From Pyrodictiaceae archaeon (GTDB lineage: Archaea; Thermoproteota; Thermoprotei_A; Sulfolobales; Pyrodictiaceae), in NCBI GenBank assembly GCA_027046105.1, contig JALTZQ010000047.1, positions 1-5,428 on the forward strand: DNA of 5,428 nt. Reading direction: 5' to 3'. The notes below the pieces were generated by a model. The model was not told the origin of the DNA. It made no database searches and worked only from the letters and a program-made list of their open reading frames with translations. Both the position numbers and the translations under genes were made by a program. Every line of letters begins with the position of its first letter. Positions within the stretch are counted from its first letter, which is position 1. Below, piece after piece: positions 1 to 5,372 of the stretch.

Positions 1-434
1 ATGTAGCCGTAGTGTGGCCCAAGCCTCAGCTCTACTACTCCAACAGCTTCCTCCCAATATATTAAAACCCATCTTGCCCATCCCAAGAGCTGTGAAGCCA
101 CCATGAGAGCCTCGCTTCGAGGCAACCGAGGCTCAACAATTAGACGAAGATAGCCTTGTCCACGTTCACTGGTAGACCATGCCCAGCCAAACCCAAGTAA
201 GCGGCGGCCACTTGTTACAACCCCTGCAGCCTCCATAGCCTCATACCTTGGATCACTAAACCATAACGTGTCAACCTCACTACCACTAACGCTAGCATAG
301 TAGTCGGCAAGACCATCAACCATGTAAAGACTGTTAACAAGCTCGGCAACCTGGGCACCAAGACCTCTACCTGGGCAGAGGAGAAGCCAACACAACTCCC
401 GCCACCCTACAAGCCCTACCCCTATACCGCTCAT
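1..434 (-). CDS. Partial gene (5' part), conserved-looking protein, possibly GNAT-like
   Basis: Read on the minus strand, the frame that starts at ATG 434-432 has no stop down to the left edge, giving 144 codons of the N-terminal part; the stop lies outside the window. The other two minus frames are full of stops, and this frame uses G/T-ending codons like the pilus genes, so it looks truly coding. The peptide begins MSGIGVGLVGWRELCW. Around residues 85-120 it shows a pattern like GNAT acetyltransferase strands 2-4 and the following helix: RRLLGFGWAWS, then GYLRLIVEPRLPRSEA, then LMVASQLLGWA. The usual acetyl-CoA loop (Q/RxxGxG/A) is not visible, so the GNAT reading is tentative and the catalytic role unknown. 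An in-frame TGA at 443-441 limits the start to this ATG. No Shine-Dalgarno sequence precedes it. The gene is divergent from the ATPase gene at 535 and shares its control region. Confidence 0.7.
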   Translation of the reverse strand, partial: MSGIGVGLVGWRELCWLLLCPGRGLGAQVAELVNSLYMVDGLADYYASVSGSEVDTLWFSDPRYEAMEAAGVVTSGRRLLGFGWAWSTSERGQGYLRLIVEPRLPRSEALMVASQLLGWARWVLIYWEEAVGVVELRLGPHYGY

Positions 435-483
435 ATAGCGTCATATCGTCTATTGTGCGCCTTCCCCACTCAGTGTTAAGGAG

Positions 484-491
484 GATATATG
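484..491. promoter_or_regulatory. Candidate TATA box in the divergent spacer
   Basis: GATATATG, with CATATATC on the other strand, is one of the few A/T-rich stretches between the divergent starts at 434 and 535. Read rightward, transcription would begin near 511-516, inside the GTAACC repeats and about 20 nt before the TTG start. Read leftward, it would begin near 460, about 26 nt before the ATG at 434. A second A/T patch, CATATAG, lies at 432-438. The placement is an inference from usual archaeal spacing (about 25 bp). The same bases also form the spacer between AGGAGG and the ATG at 489, so they may have another role. Confidence 0.35.
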
Positions 492-506
492 TTGCAGGGG
501 GTGTAA
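489..506 (+). other. Mini-ORF behind a Shine-Dalgarno sequence (possible leader peptide or broken start)
   Basis: AAGGAGG at 478-484 is followed 4 nt later by ATG at 489, the best translation start signal in the window. The frame has only five codons (MLQGV) before TAA at 504-506. It is not in the frame of the ATPase gene that follows. It may be a leader mini-ORF, or the original start of the ATPase gene separated from its body by the 43-bp segment described in the findings. If transcription starts inside the GTAACC array it would not be transcribed at all. Confidence 0.35.
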
Positions 507-531
507 CCAGGTTACGGGGGGTGTAACCTGG
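497..531. repeat. GTAACC repeat array with perfect inverted repeat, candidate operator
   Basis: Three copies of one half-site lie in 26 bp: GTAACC at 503-508, its reverse complement GGTTAC at 510-515, and GTAACC at 523-528. The first two form a palindrome with one central base. The last two extend to a perfect 9-bp inverted repeat, CCAGGTTAC (507-515) and GTAACCTGG (523-531), with a 7-nt loop GGGGGGT. The longer unit GGGGGTGTAACC is repeated directly at 497-508 and 517-528, a 20-bp period (about two helical turns). The array ends 3 bp before the TTG start of the ATPase gene and would overlap its start site of transcription. The arrangement suits a dimeric DNA-binding protein, perhaps the winged-helix ATPase itself; in RNA the same bases would form a stem-loop. 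Either role is inference. Confidence 0.6.
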
Positions 532-534
532 AGG

Positions 535-1641
535 TTGCTGTTTCGTCTCGGTGTTAAGGAGGATCCCTCCGAGTTCTTTAACTACGAGGCCGAGCTCGAA
601 ATGTTTACACGTGGTCTCAGAGACAACGTTACCAGGATGATTGTTGTAAAGGGTGTCCGCAGGATAGGTAAGTCATCACTTATACGAGTTGGACTACGTC
701 TTGCAGGGCAACGCTTCTATGCGTTATTTGATGCAAGGGCTGTCCCTGAGCTTACAGTGGATACAGTCTACAACGTCATTGCATCTGGTGTTGCTACGTT
801 ACTGGAACGTATGGGTGGCCCCAGTTCAGTGCTATCCAAGCTTGTTAAGAGGATAGAAGGGGTCTCAGTTGCTGGTATTAGTATTAGGTTTAGGGAGAAG
901 AAACCACAAGCCCTAATAGAGCTCATGGAGGCCCTTGGCAATGTCGCTGAAGAAGCTGGTGAGAAACTAGTCCTAGTATTCGATGAGGCACAAGAATTCA
1001 CAGTTGTAAAAGGGTTTGATAAGCTCCTGGCACACATCTACGACTATCACCGCGACCTTAAACTAGTTCTTGCAGGCTCCGAAGTAGGCCTCCTCGACAA
1101 GCTACTAGGGAAGAGGAAACCAACAGCCCCCCTCTATGGCCGCCCATACCTCGAAGTATCAATGAAGAGACTTGATCACGACAAGTCAGTAGAGTTTCTT
1201 GAAAGGGGCTTTTCAGAGTTAGGTATGAGTTGGCCAAGAACCTACATGGAGGAAGCTGTTAAAGAACTTGATGGCATACCTGGCTGGCTAACTTACTATG
1301 GCTACCAAGCATATAACACACGTAGCCATAAGGAGGCACTAAAGAGAACACTGGAAGAAGGATCAGCACTCGTACGAGTCGAGCTAGAGAGATTCCTAGC
1401 CCCACGACAGCAGGCGCGTACGCGCTACCTTGCAATCCTTAAATGCCTATCGCTAAAACCAATGCGGTGGAGTGAGCTAAAGACTTGTCTGGAGACAGCT
1501 ATAGCTAGGAGACTCAATAACGCGCAATACACGAGGTACTTGAGGGAACTACAAGACTATAGCTTCATAGCCAAAATGGGTGAAGAGTACCAGCTAGCAG
1601 ACCCACTAATAGGCCACGCCGTCAAGTCGGTAAAGGTTTAA
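535..1641 (+). CDS. Archaeal AAA ATPase with C-terminal winged helix
   Basis: The 368-residue protein belongs to the archaeal ATPase group (Arch_ATPase-like, STAND/AAA). The N-terminus has the usual FRLGVKEDPSEFFNYEAEL motif. Walker A is KGVRRIGKSS at residues 39-48 and Walker B is LVLVFDEAQEF at 145-155. A sensor-1-like segment LVLAGSEVGLL lies at 177-187, GRPYLEVSMKRL at 202-212, and the family signature GIPGWLTYYG at 247-256. Residues 290-368 look like a winged helix (RYLAILKCL, then a SELK helix, YLRELQDYSFI and a wing). All ATPase residues are present, so it is probably an active cytoplasmic NTPase; its partner and process are unknown for most of this family. TTG at 535 is the only in-frame start that keeps the conserved N-terminus: upstream to the stop at 436-438 there is no ATG, GTG or TTG, and ATG 601 would remove it. 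GGAGG at 530-534 touches the TTG, too close for normal pairing, so the true start is uncertain. Confidence 0.88.
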   Translation: MLFRLGVKEDPSEFFNYEAELEMFTRGLRDNVTRMIVVKGVRRIGKSSLIRVGLRLAGQRFYALFDARAVPELTVDTVYNVIASGVATLLERMGGPSSVLSKLVKRIEGVSVAGISIRFREKKPQALIELMEALGNVAEEAGEKLVLVFDEAQEFTVVKGFDKLLAHIYDYHRDLKLVLAGSEVGLLDKLLGKRKPTAPLYGRPYLEVSMKRLDHDKSVEFLERGFSELGMSWPRTYMEEAVKELDGIPGWLTYYGYQAYNTRSHKEALKRTLEEGSALVRVELERFLAPRQQARTRYLAILKCLSLKPMRWSELKTCLETAIARRLNNAQYTRYLRELQDYSFIAKMGEEYQLADPLIGHAVKSVKV

Positions 1642-1738
1642 CACCGTTAAGGCCACCAAGGAGCGAGACGTGAGGCGGTGCGTAAAGAATCTAGTTAGGA
1701 TGCTTTAGCCACTACAATCCCTACTGGGACAACATACA
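1642..1738 (+). other. Intergenic gap between ATPase and zinc-finger gene
   Basis: These 97 bp contain no convincing gene. A small inverted repeat TTAAC-ACC-GTTAA (1638-1650) spans the stop codon of the ATPase gene, but no T-run follows it, so I do not call it a terminator. GCTTTAG at 1702-1708 lies about 30 bp before the TTG start at 1739 and is a weak candidate TATA element for a leaderless transcript. Confidence 0.4.
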
Positions 1739-2728
1739 TTGAACCACTATAGTACCAGGCGTATCTGTACTGGCCTCCGCCTATGCCCCACCCCACTACC
1801 TCGCAGCCTACGCGGTATATCCTTTCAACGCATAGCATTACTAGAATGGTATGCTGCTGAAGCCCTAGGCCTAGACCTCTCCATACTCGAATGGATGAGA
1901 GAAGTCATTGGCACACTCACTACCCGCAACTGTTGGTTCTGTGGTGCAAGCACAGCAGGCCTCGTCGGCGAGGTATGGTCCCTAGAAGTAGCGGGTGGCC
2001 GCGGGAAAGCTGTTCTAGAAGCAATACGGCCTACATGTAGGCGTTGCCTACTAGTCCTAGAAGCCCCTACACCATCCAGAGCAATTGTCGAAAGGCTAGC
2101 CATGGTCAATGGCTTATCAAGAAGAGAAGCTGAGGCCATCACAAACAGCATACTAGCCCTCCTAAGGACAGCTGAAAGCATCCATGAATGGGAGATCACC
2201 GTTGAAGCACAGGGGCTCGAGAAAGCAGCGATAGTACTCGAAAAAGCCTACAAGACCCTCAACAAGAACAATGCACGTCTCCGCGGAGAATGGCTAGTCA
2301 AGGGGATACAGCCACCCAGATGCCCACTACCACTCGACCCCGGATTACTCATTGAAGTAGCGCGCATGATCGGAGCAGAACCTAGCCCACAAGCATACAT
2401 GGGGCTACTTCCCAGCAATGTCTTTGCGAGAACGCTATGGGTGGCAAGAATCCCAGTAACCAAGGCTAAAAAAGCGGTAGAAGCGATCCTCAGCTGGGAT
2501 CCAAGCTACACAGAAGCAGCAATACTGGCAGCGAAACAGCAACAACCAATCCTCGAAATACCCCTAGAAATACACTTGCCATGCTACGACCAGCTACAAT
2601 ACCATCAGGAAGCCCTTGAACTACTAAGTAAAACAGCACACCATGCTGGTAGCCCCCTACGAGCCGAGCTAGTTATCGAGGCTGCAGGCACAGCCTACAG
2701 TATAGCGTCCAAAACAATCCACGCCTAG
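1739..2728 (+). CDS. Uncharacterised protein with two CxxC pairs (degenerate HNH-like zinc finger?)
   Basis: The gene encodes 329 residues that I cannot assign to a named family. Four cysteines form CWFC at 65-68 and CRRC at 100-103, a spacing fit for one zinc site. Between them, GEVWSLEVAGGRGKAVLEAIRP resembles the middle of HNH-type proteins of the form HEVWxx...LxxLxxxCxxCH, but the catalytic histidines are absent, so it may be a structural or nucleic-acid-binding finger, not a nuclease. Residues 113-152 (VERLAMVNGLSRREAEA through HEWEI) are helical and end in a tryptophan motif. Residues 200-329 form a second, mostly helical, unrecognised part. There is no signal peptide or membrane segment, so it is likely cytoplasmic. 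TTG at 1739 is the first possible start after the in-frame TAG at 1706-1708; the next in-frame ATG (residue 53) is just before the cysteines. No Shine-Dalgarno sequence is seen. The stop TAG overlaps the stop of the convergent gene. Confidence 0.75.
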   Translation: MNHYSTRRICTGLRLCPTPLPRSLRGISFQRIALLEWYAAEALGLDLSILEWMREVIGTLTTRNCWFCGASTAGLVGEVWSLEVAGGRGKAVLEAIRPTCRRCLLVLEAPTPSRAIVERLAMVNGLSRREAEAITNSILALLRTAESIHEWEITVEAQGLEKAAIVLEKAYKTLNKNNARLRGEWLVKGIQPPRCPLPLDPGLLIEVARMIGAEPSPQAYMGLLPSNVFARTLWVARIPVTKAKKAVEAILSWDPSYTEAAILAAKQQQPILEIPLEIHLPCYDQLQYHQEALELLSKTAHHAGSPLRAELVIEAAGTAYSIASKTIHA

Positions 2729-3690
2729 AGCCGCAGCTTAGACATAATCGTATCAGCAACAACTATTACAGCAGCAGACACGATAGGGACGAGAATAAAC
2801 GTAACCAGAGACATCATTGGCTCAAACCCTATACCAGCAAGCGGGAAGATAGCAAAAAGCAAACCCATTATACCAAGGATAACTGGTACAAGGAGGGCAA
2901 TGGAGACGAAAGCCTCGAAAACAGCTCCTAGAGACGTAGTAGCCTTATCAATAAGCAGCTCGTAATTCGACAAATAAATCTCGACAATCTCTTCAACCAC
3001 AGTTAAAGGCTGGGTACCCGTACGCACAGCCTTAGCCAAACCCGAGAAAAGATTCTTCAAACTAATACTTGGCGTCAACCTTGCGGCCTCCTCCAAGACA
3101 ATGTCCGGGTTACGGCCAAGCCCAAGATTAGACGCAACATAGTCAAGCTCAATAGTGAACTCTGCCAACTCCTCACGAAACTCACGTGCAACAGTCATAA
3201 GAGCCTCCGTAACCTTAGCACCCCCAGCTAAGAGAGTTGAAACAGCCATAGCAAAAACCAGGAACTTGGCCTCCAACCTCGAGCCACGACTATTATAAGC
3301 AGCCACGGGAAGACCATAGGCCAAAGCCAAGAACAACGGCAAGACTATAGCTAGTGCAACGGTAAGTGATGAGACAACCACAAACAACAATGGAGCACCA
3401 AGCACGAAATAGGCTAAGAACCCATAGACAATAGCCACCCCAGCAGTAATAGCATACCCTGCTAGCTCAACACCCCTACAATAGCCTTGAAAAGACCTTG
3501 CAATACCCGAGCCAAGAACAATCATTGGAAAAGCAGGATTCAATGATGCAACGAATCTACAGAAGAGGCCGCGAGCCTCCTCCTGAAGCATACGAGTAAC
3601 CAGTAACGGCTCCTCACTAACACTCTCAGTCCTCCTACCGGTATTGTTCCGAGCCCTACTCTGCTGAGCCACAGCCCACAAGCACCCCAC
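2725..3690 (-). CDS. Type II/IV secretion platform membrane protein, T2SF domain (TadC/FlaJ-like)
   Basis: This 321-residue protein is the likely inner-membrane platform of an archaeal type IV pilus or secretion machine and would be driven by the ATPase encoded just upstream. Hydrophobic stretches lie at about residues 75-95, 98-130, 255-282 and 292-315. The loop between the two pairs (about 135-250) carries the T2SF-type helical pattern, with FLVFAMAVSTLLAGGAKVTE at 143-162 and FSGLAKAVRTG at 215-225. It has one T2SF unit, as in TadC, and is shorter than proteins with two. The reading starts at GTG 3690, 9 nt after the ATPase stop, without a Shine-Dalgarno sequence. Residues 1-33 are polar and unlike the family, so ATG 3591 (residue 34, MLQEEARGLFC) is a good alternative start. 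The end overlaps the stop of the plus-strand gene by 3 bp. A prepilin substrate is not in view. Confidence 0.88.
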   Translation of the reverse strand: MGCLWAVAQQSRARNNTGRRTESVSEEPLLVTRMLQEEARGLFCRFVASLNPAFPMIVLGSGIARSFQGYCRGVELAGYAITAGVAIVYGFLAYFVLGAPLLFVVVSSLTVALAIVLPLFLALAYGLPVAAYNSRGSRLEAKFLVFAMAVSTLLAGGAKVTEALMTVAREFREELAEFTIELDYVASNLGLGRNPDIVLEEAARLTPSISLKNLFSGLAKAVRTGTQPLTVVEEIVEIYLSNYELLIDKATTSLGAVFEAFVSIALLVPVILGIMGLLFAIFPLAGIGFEPMMSLVTFILVPIVSAAVIVVADTIMSKLRL

Positions 3691-3699
3691 GTTACAAGG

Positions 3700-5277
3700 C
3701 TACGATGACATGACTATTGGCGTATAGGGGCCAGCCTCCCGCAAAGCCTTCTCATACACACTCATCGGGTCCCTCATATACCTACGTACAACCTCGTGCA
3801 ACGAGACGATATCGAGATTACGCTGAGCAGCCCACTTAAGAACAGTAGCCCTCCTCTCAAGATCCTCAACAACCTCCTCCGTACCCATAAGAGTATACTC
3901 GGCAATAGCATCCAGCAAAGCACTCTTCCTACCAATAAAGTACCATATATCGTCGTCACGGCGCCACTTTATCCTAGGCTGAAGCACAATCTCGTCAGTC
4001 TCTGGCCGGTACTCAACAGCCTCATCAATAACCATAACCTTCCTCACAACCTGCCCCTTATACTCAAGCCTCAATATACGCACAAACACCCTAGCAGCCG
4101 CAATAAGGCTACGAGGAACATTCATAGGTGGAGACGAAAGCCTCCTAATCAACACATCAGCGTTCTCCGCATGAATAGTCGTAAGCCCGCCATGACCCGT
4201 AGAAAGTGCCTGGAAAAACGCGTAAGCCTCCCTAGAACGAATCTCACCAAGAATAATCACGTCCGGGCGCTGGCGAAGCGCTGACTCAACCTGAGCCTGC
4301 AAAGTAACATTCTGCACGTACTCCGACCGGGCAAGCCTCGTAACCATAGCAACCCAGTTCTCGTGAAACGGAAGGTTAATCTCTGGAGTATCCTCAGCAG
4401 TCACAATCTTATACTCCGGGGGCAGCAACATAGCAAGAGCATTAAGCAATGTAGTCTTCCCAGAACCAGTAGGCCCATAAATGATCACACCCTGCTTATA
4501 CTGGACAGCCATCCATAGATACGCGGCAACAAGAGGATCAAGAGTACGCCTACGAATAAGCTCAACAACAGTATAAGGCTCAGCACGGAACTTACGAATA
4601 GTAAACGTATGACCACGCCTAGAAACAACATCCAACACAATATGTACACGGTAGCCCTCCGGCCGAAGAACACCCTCAACAACAGGTGTCGCAATAGAGG
4701 GCTCCTGGCCACTACGAAGACCAAGCTTCATAACAACACGTTCAAGCTCCTCACGCGAGTTAAACACAATATTCGTGGTAAGCCATTCAAACTCGTTATG
4801 AAACACAAACACGGGAATGTTCAACCCATCACAAGTAATATCCTCGATATGAGGGTCACGAATAAGAGGATCAATACGCCCATAACCAACAAGGTCACGA
4901 GCAACATAGTAGGCAATAGCCAGCGAGACCTCCTCAACAAACTCCCTACTACGTACAAGCTTCTTAGGATAAGCACGCCTCACAAACCGCTGAGCCAACG
5001 GAAAAGCCTCAGCAATACCATCATCAAGATACTCAAGCCCAGAAAACCTACGAAGAAGCCTACTATCACCAAGAATAAGCGTCAAAAGCCTACGATAAAC
5101 CCTCCAACCAGTATCATCAAGACTAGGCTCAGAAACACGATAATACCGACGACCACCCTCCTCCTCAAGAACCTGCACAAACACACGAGGACGCTCCATA
5201 AGCGAATACTCAGCTAACCTACGAAGACCCTCCCCATCCCTAACCTCCATCCTACCAACATTAACCTCCCCAGCCAT
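3700..5277 (-). CDS. Type II/IV secretion system (pilus assembly) ATPase, GspE/FlaI/TadA-like
   Basis: The 525-residue protein is a hexameric secretion ATPase that would power assembly of a pilus-like filament or secretion from the cytoplasmic face of the membrane. All hallmarks are intact: an N-terminal region (1-110) probably specific to this system; the N2-type segment GRIDPLIRDPHIEDITCDG at 133-151; Walker A GPTGSGKTT at 268-276; Asp box TAEDTPEINLP at 293-303; Walker B VIILGEIRSREA at 340-351 with its acidic glutamate in LGE; and the His box STGHGGLTTIHAE at 359-371. A C-terminal extension of about 100 residues follows the core. ATG 5277 is the first start of the frame that fits; a weak TATA-like sequence lies about 29 bp ahead, suiting a leaderless message. 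It is the first gene of the pair with the membrane protein, 9 nt downstream. Whether it makes an adhesive pilus, archaellum-like or other filament cannot be decided without the pilin genes. Confidence 0.95.
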   Translation of the reverse strand: MAGEVNVGRMEVRDGEGLRRLAEYSLMERPRVFVQVLEEEGGRRYYRVSEPSLDDTGWRVYRRLLTLILGDSRLLRRFSGLEYLDDGIAEAFPLAQRFVRRAYPKKLVRSREFVEEVSLAIAYYVARDLVGYGRIDPLIRDPHIEDITCDGLNIPVFVFHNEFEWLTTNIVFNSREELERVVMKLGLRSGQEPSIATPVVEGVLRPEGYRVHIVLDVVSRRGHTFTIRKFRAEPYTVVELIRRRTLDPLVAAYLWMAVQYKQGVIIYGPTGSGKTTLLNALAMLLPPEYKIVTAEDTPEINLPFHENWVAMVTRLARSEYVQNVTLQAQVESALRQRPDVIILGEIRSREAYAFFQALSTGHGGLTTIHAENADVLIRRLSSPPMNVPRSLIAAARVFVRILRLEYKGQVVRKVMVIDEAVEYRPETDEIVLQPRIKWRRDDDIWYFIGRKSALLDAIAEYTLMGTEEVVEDLERRATVLKWAAQRNLDIVSLHEVVRRYMRDPMSVYEKALREAGPYTPIVMSS

Positions 5278-5290
5278 GGCGGACCGCCAT
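5276..5290. repeat. Perfect palindrome touching the pilus ATPase start codon
   Basis: ATGGCGG at 5276-5282 and CCGCCAT at 5284-5290 are exact reverse complements around one central base. The palindrome overlaps two bases of the ATG start codon at 5277-5275, on the upstream side, and holds a second, out-of-frame minus-strand ATG at 5290-5288. In DNA it could be a binding site for a dimeric repressor next to the start point of transcription. Function is not shown by the sequence. Confidence 0.45.
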
Positions 5291-5301
5291 TAAGCAATCA
5301 G

Positions 5302-5310
5302 GATAATACT
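5302..5310 (-). promoter_or_regulatory. Candidate TATA box for the pilus ATPase-platform pair
   Basis: On the minus strand AGTATTATC lies about 25-33 bp before the ATG at 5277, the distance expected for a leaderless archaeal transcript. The match to the usual TTTATA-like core is only moderate. A stronger box farther upstream (5363-5372) could also serve this gene with a leader of about 65 nt. Confidence 0.35.
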
Positions 5311-5362
5311 CGTCCCGGTAGGCGTAGCTTCCCAACCCCAGCGAACATTACACTATGATACC

Positions 5363-5372
5363 CTTATAAAAT
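5363..5372. promoter_or_regulatory. Strong TATA-like box, direction uncertain
   Basis: CTTATAAAAT (ATTTTATAAG on the minus strand) is the best TATA-like sequence in the window. Rightward it would start RNA near 5393-5398, leading to a gene beyond the right edge. Leftward it would start RNA near 5340, giving the pilus ATPase gene a leader of about 65 nt. The rest of the 5278-5428 spacer shows no supportable gene; an ATG at 5412 is followed by too little sequence to judge. Confidence 0.4.

Larger units (their letters stand above)
473..564 (+). repeat. 14-bp direct repeat flanking the ATPase start region
   Basis: GTGTTAAGGAGGAT occurs exactly at 473-486 and at 551-564, 78 bp apart, with CTC one base ahead of both copies (17 of 18 bases matching from 469 and 547). 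The first copy lies in the control region and supplies the AGGAGG before the mini-ORF. The second lies inside the ATPase gene and encodes GVKED of its conserved N-terminus. The offset is a multiple of three, so both copies are in the same frame. Confidence 0.7.

Noticed and set aside
558..570. GGAGG-ATC-CCTCC as a translation-control hairpin
   Set aside because: The stem is five base pairs and lies in conserved codons; nothing separates it from chance.
768..1037. An 89-codon minus-strand frame within the AAA ATPase gene
   Set aside because: It is antisense to the part of the gene ending in Walker B and has a serine/threonine-rich peptide typical of a shadow frame.
1638..1650. TTAAC-ACC-GTTAA as a terminator of the AAA ATPase gene
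   Set aside because: The stem is only five base pairs, mostly A/T, and no T-run follows.
1825..2463. Two minus-strand open frames (1825-2199 and 2248-2463) opposite the zinc-finger gene
   Set aside because: Their peptides are rich in S, R and A with no motifs; the plus-strand frame is longer and has ordered cysteine pairs.
3796..4284. A 162-codon open frame on the plus strand opposite the ATPase core
   Set aside because: It is antisense to the Walker B and His-box region; the peptide is low in acidic residues and shows no family features.
4485..4724. A 79-codon minus-strand frame with a hydrophobic product
   Set aside because: It is an alternative frame inside the pilus ATPase gene; the hydrophobic leucine/valine runs come from G/T-rich codons read out of frame.
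4609..5217. A 202-codon open frame on the plus strand opposite the pilus ATPase gene
   Set aside because: Its product is rich in T, N, K and R with no domain, and it lies antisense to a fully recognised ATPase. The G/T-ending codons of that gene remove stops on the other strand, which explains the long frame.
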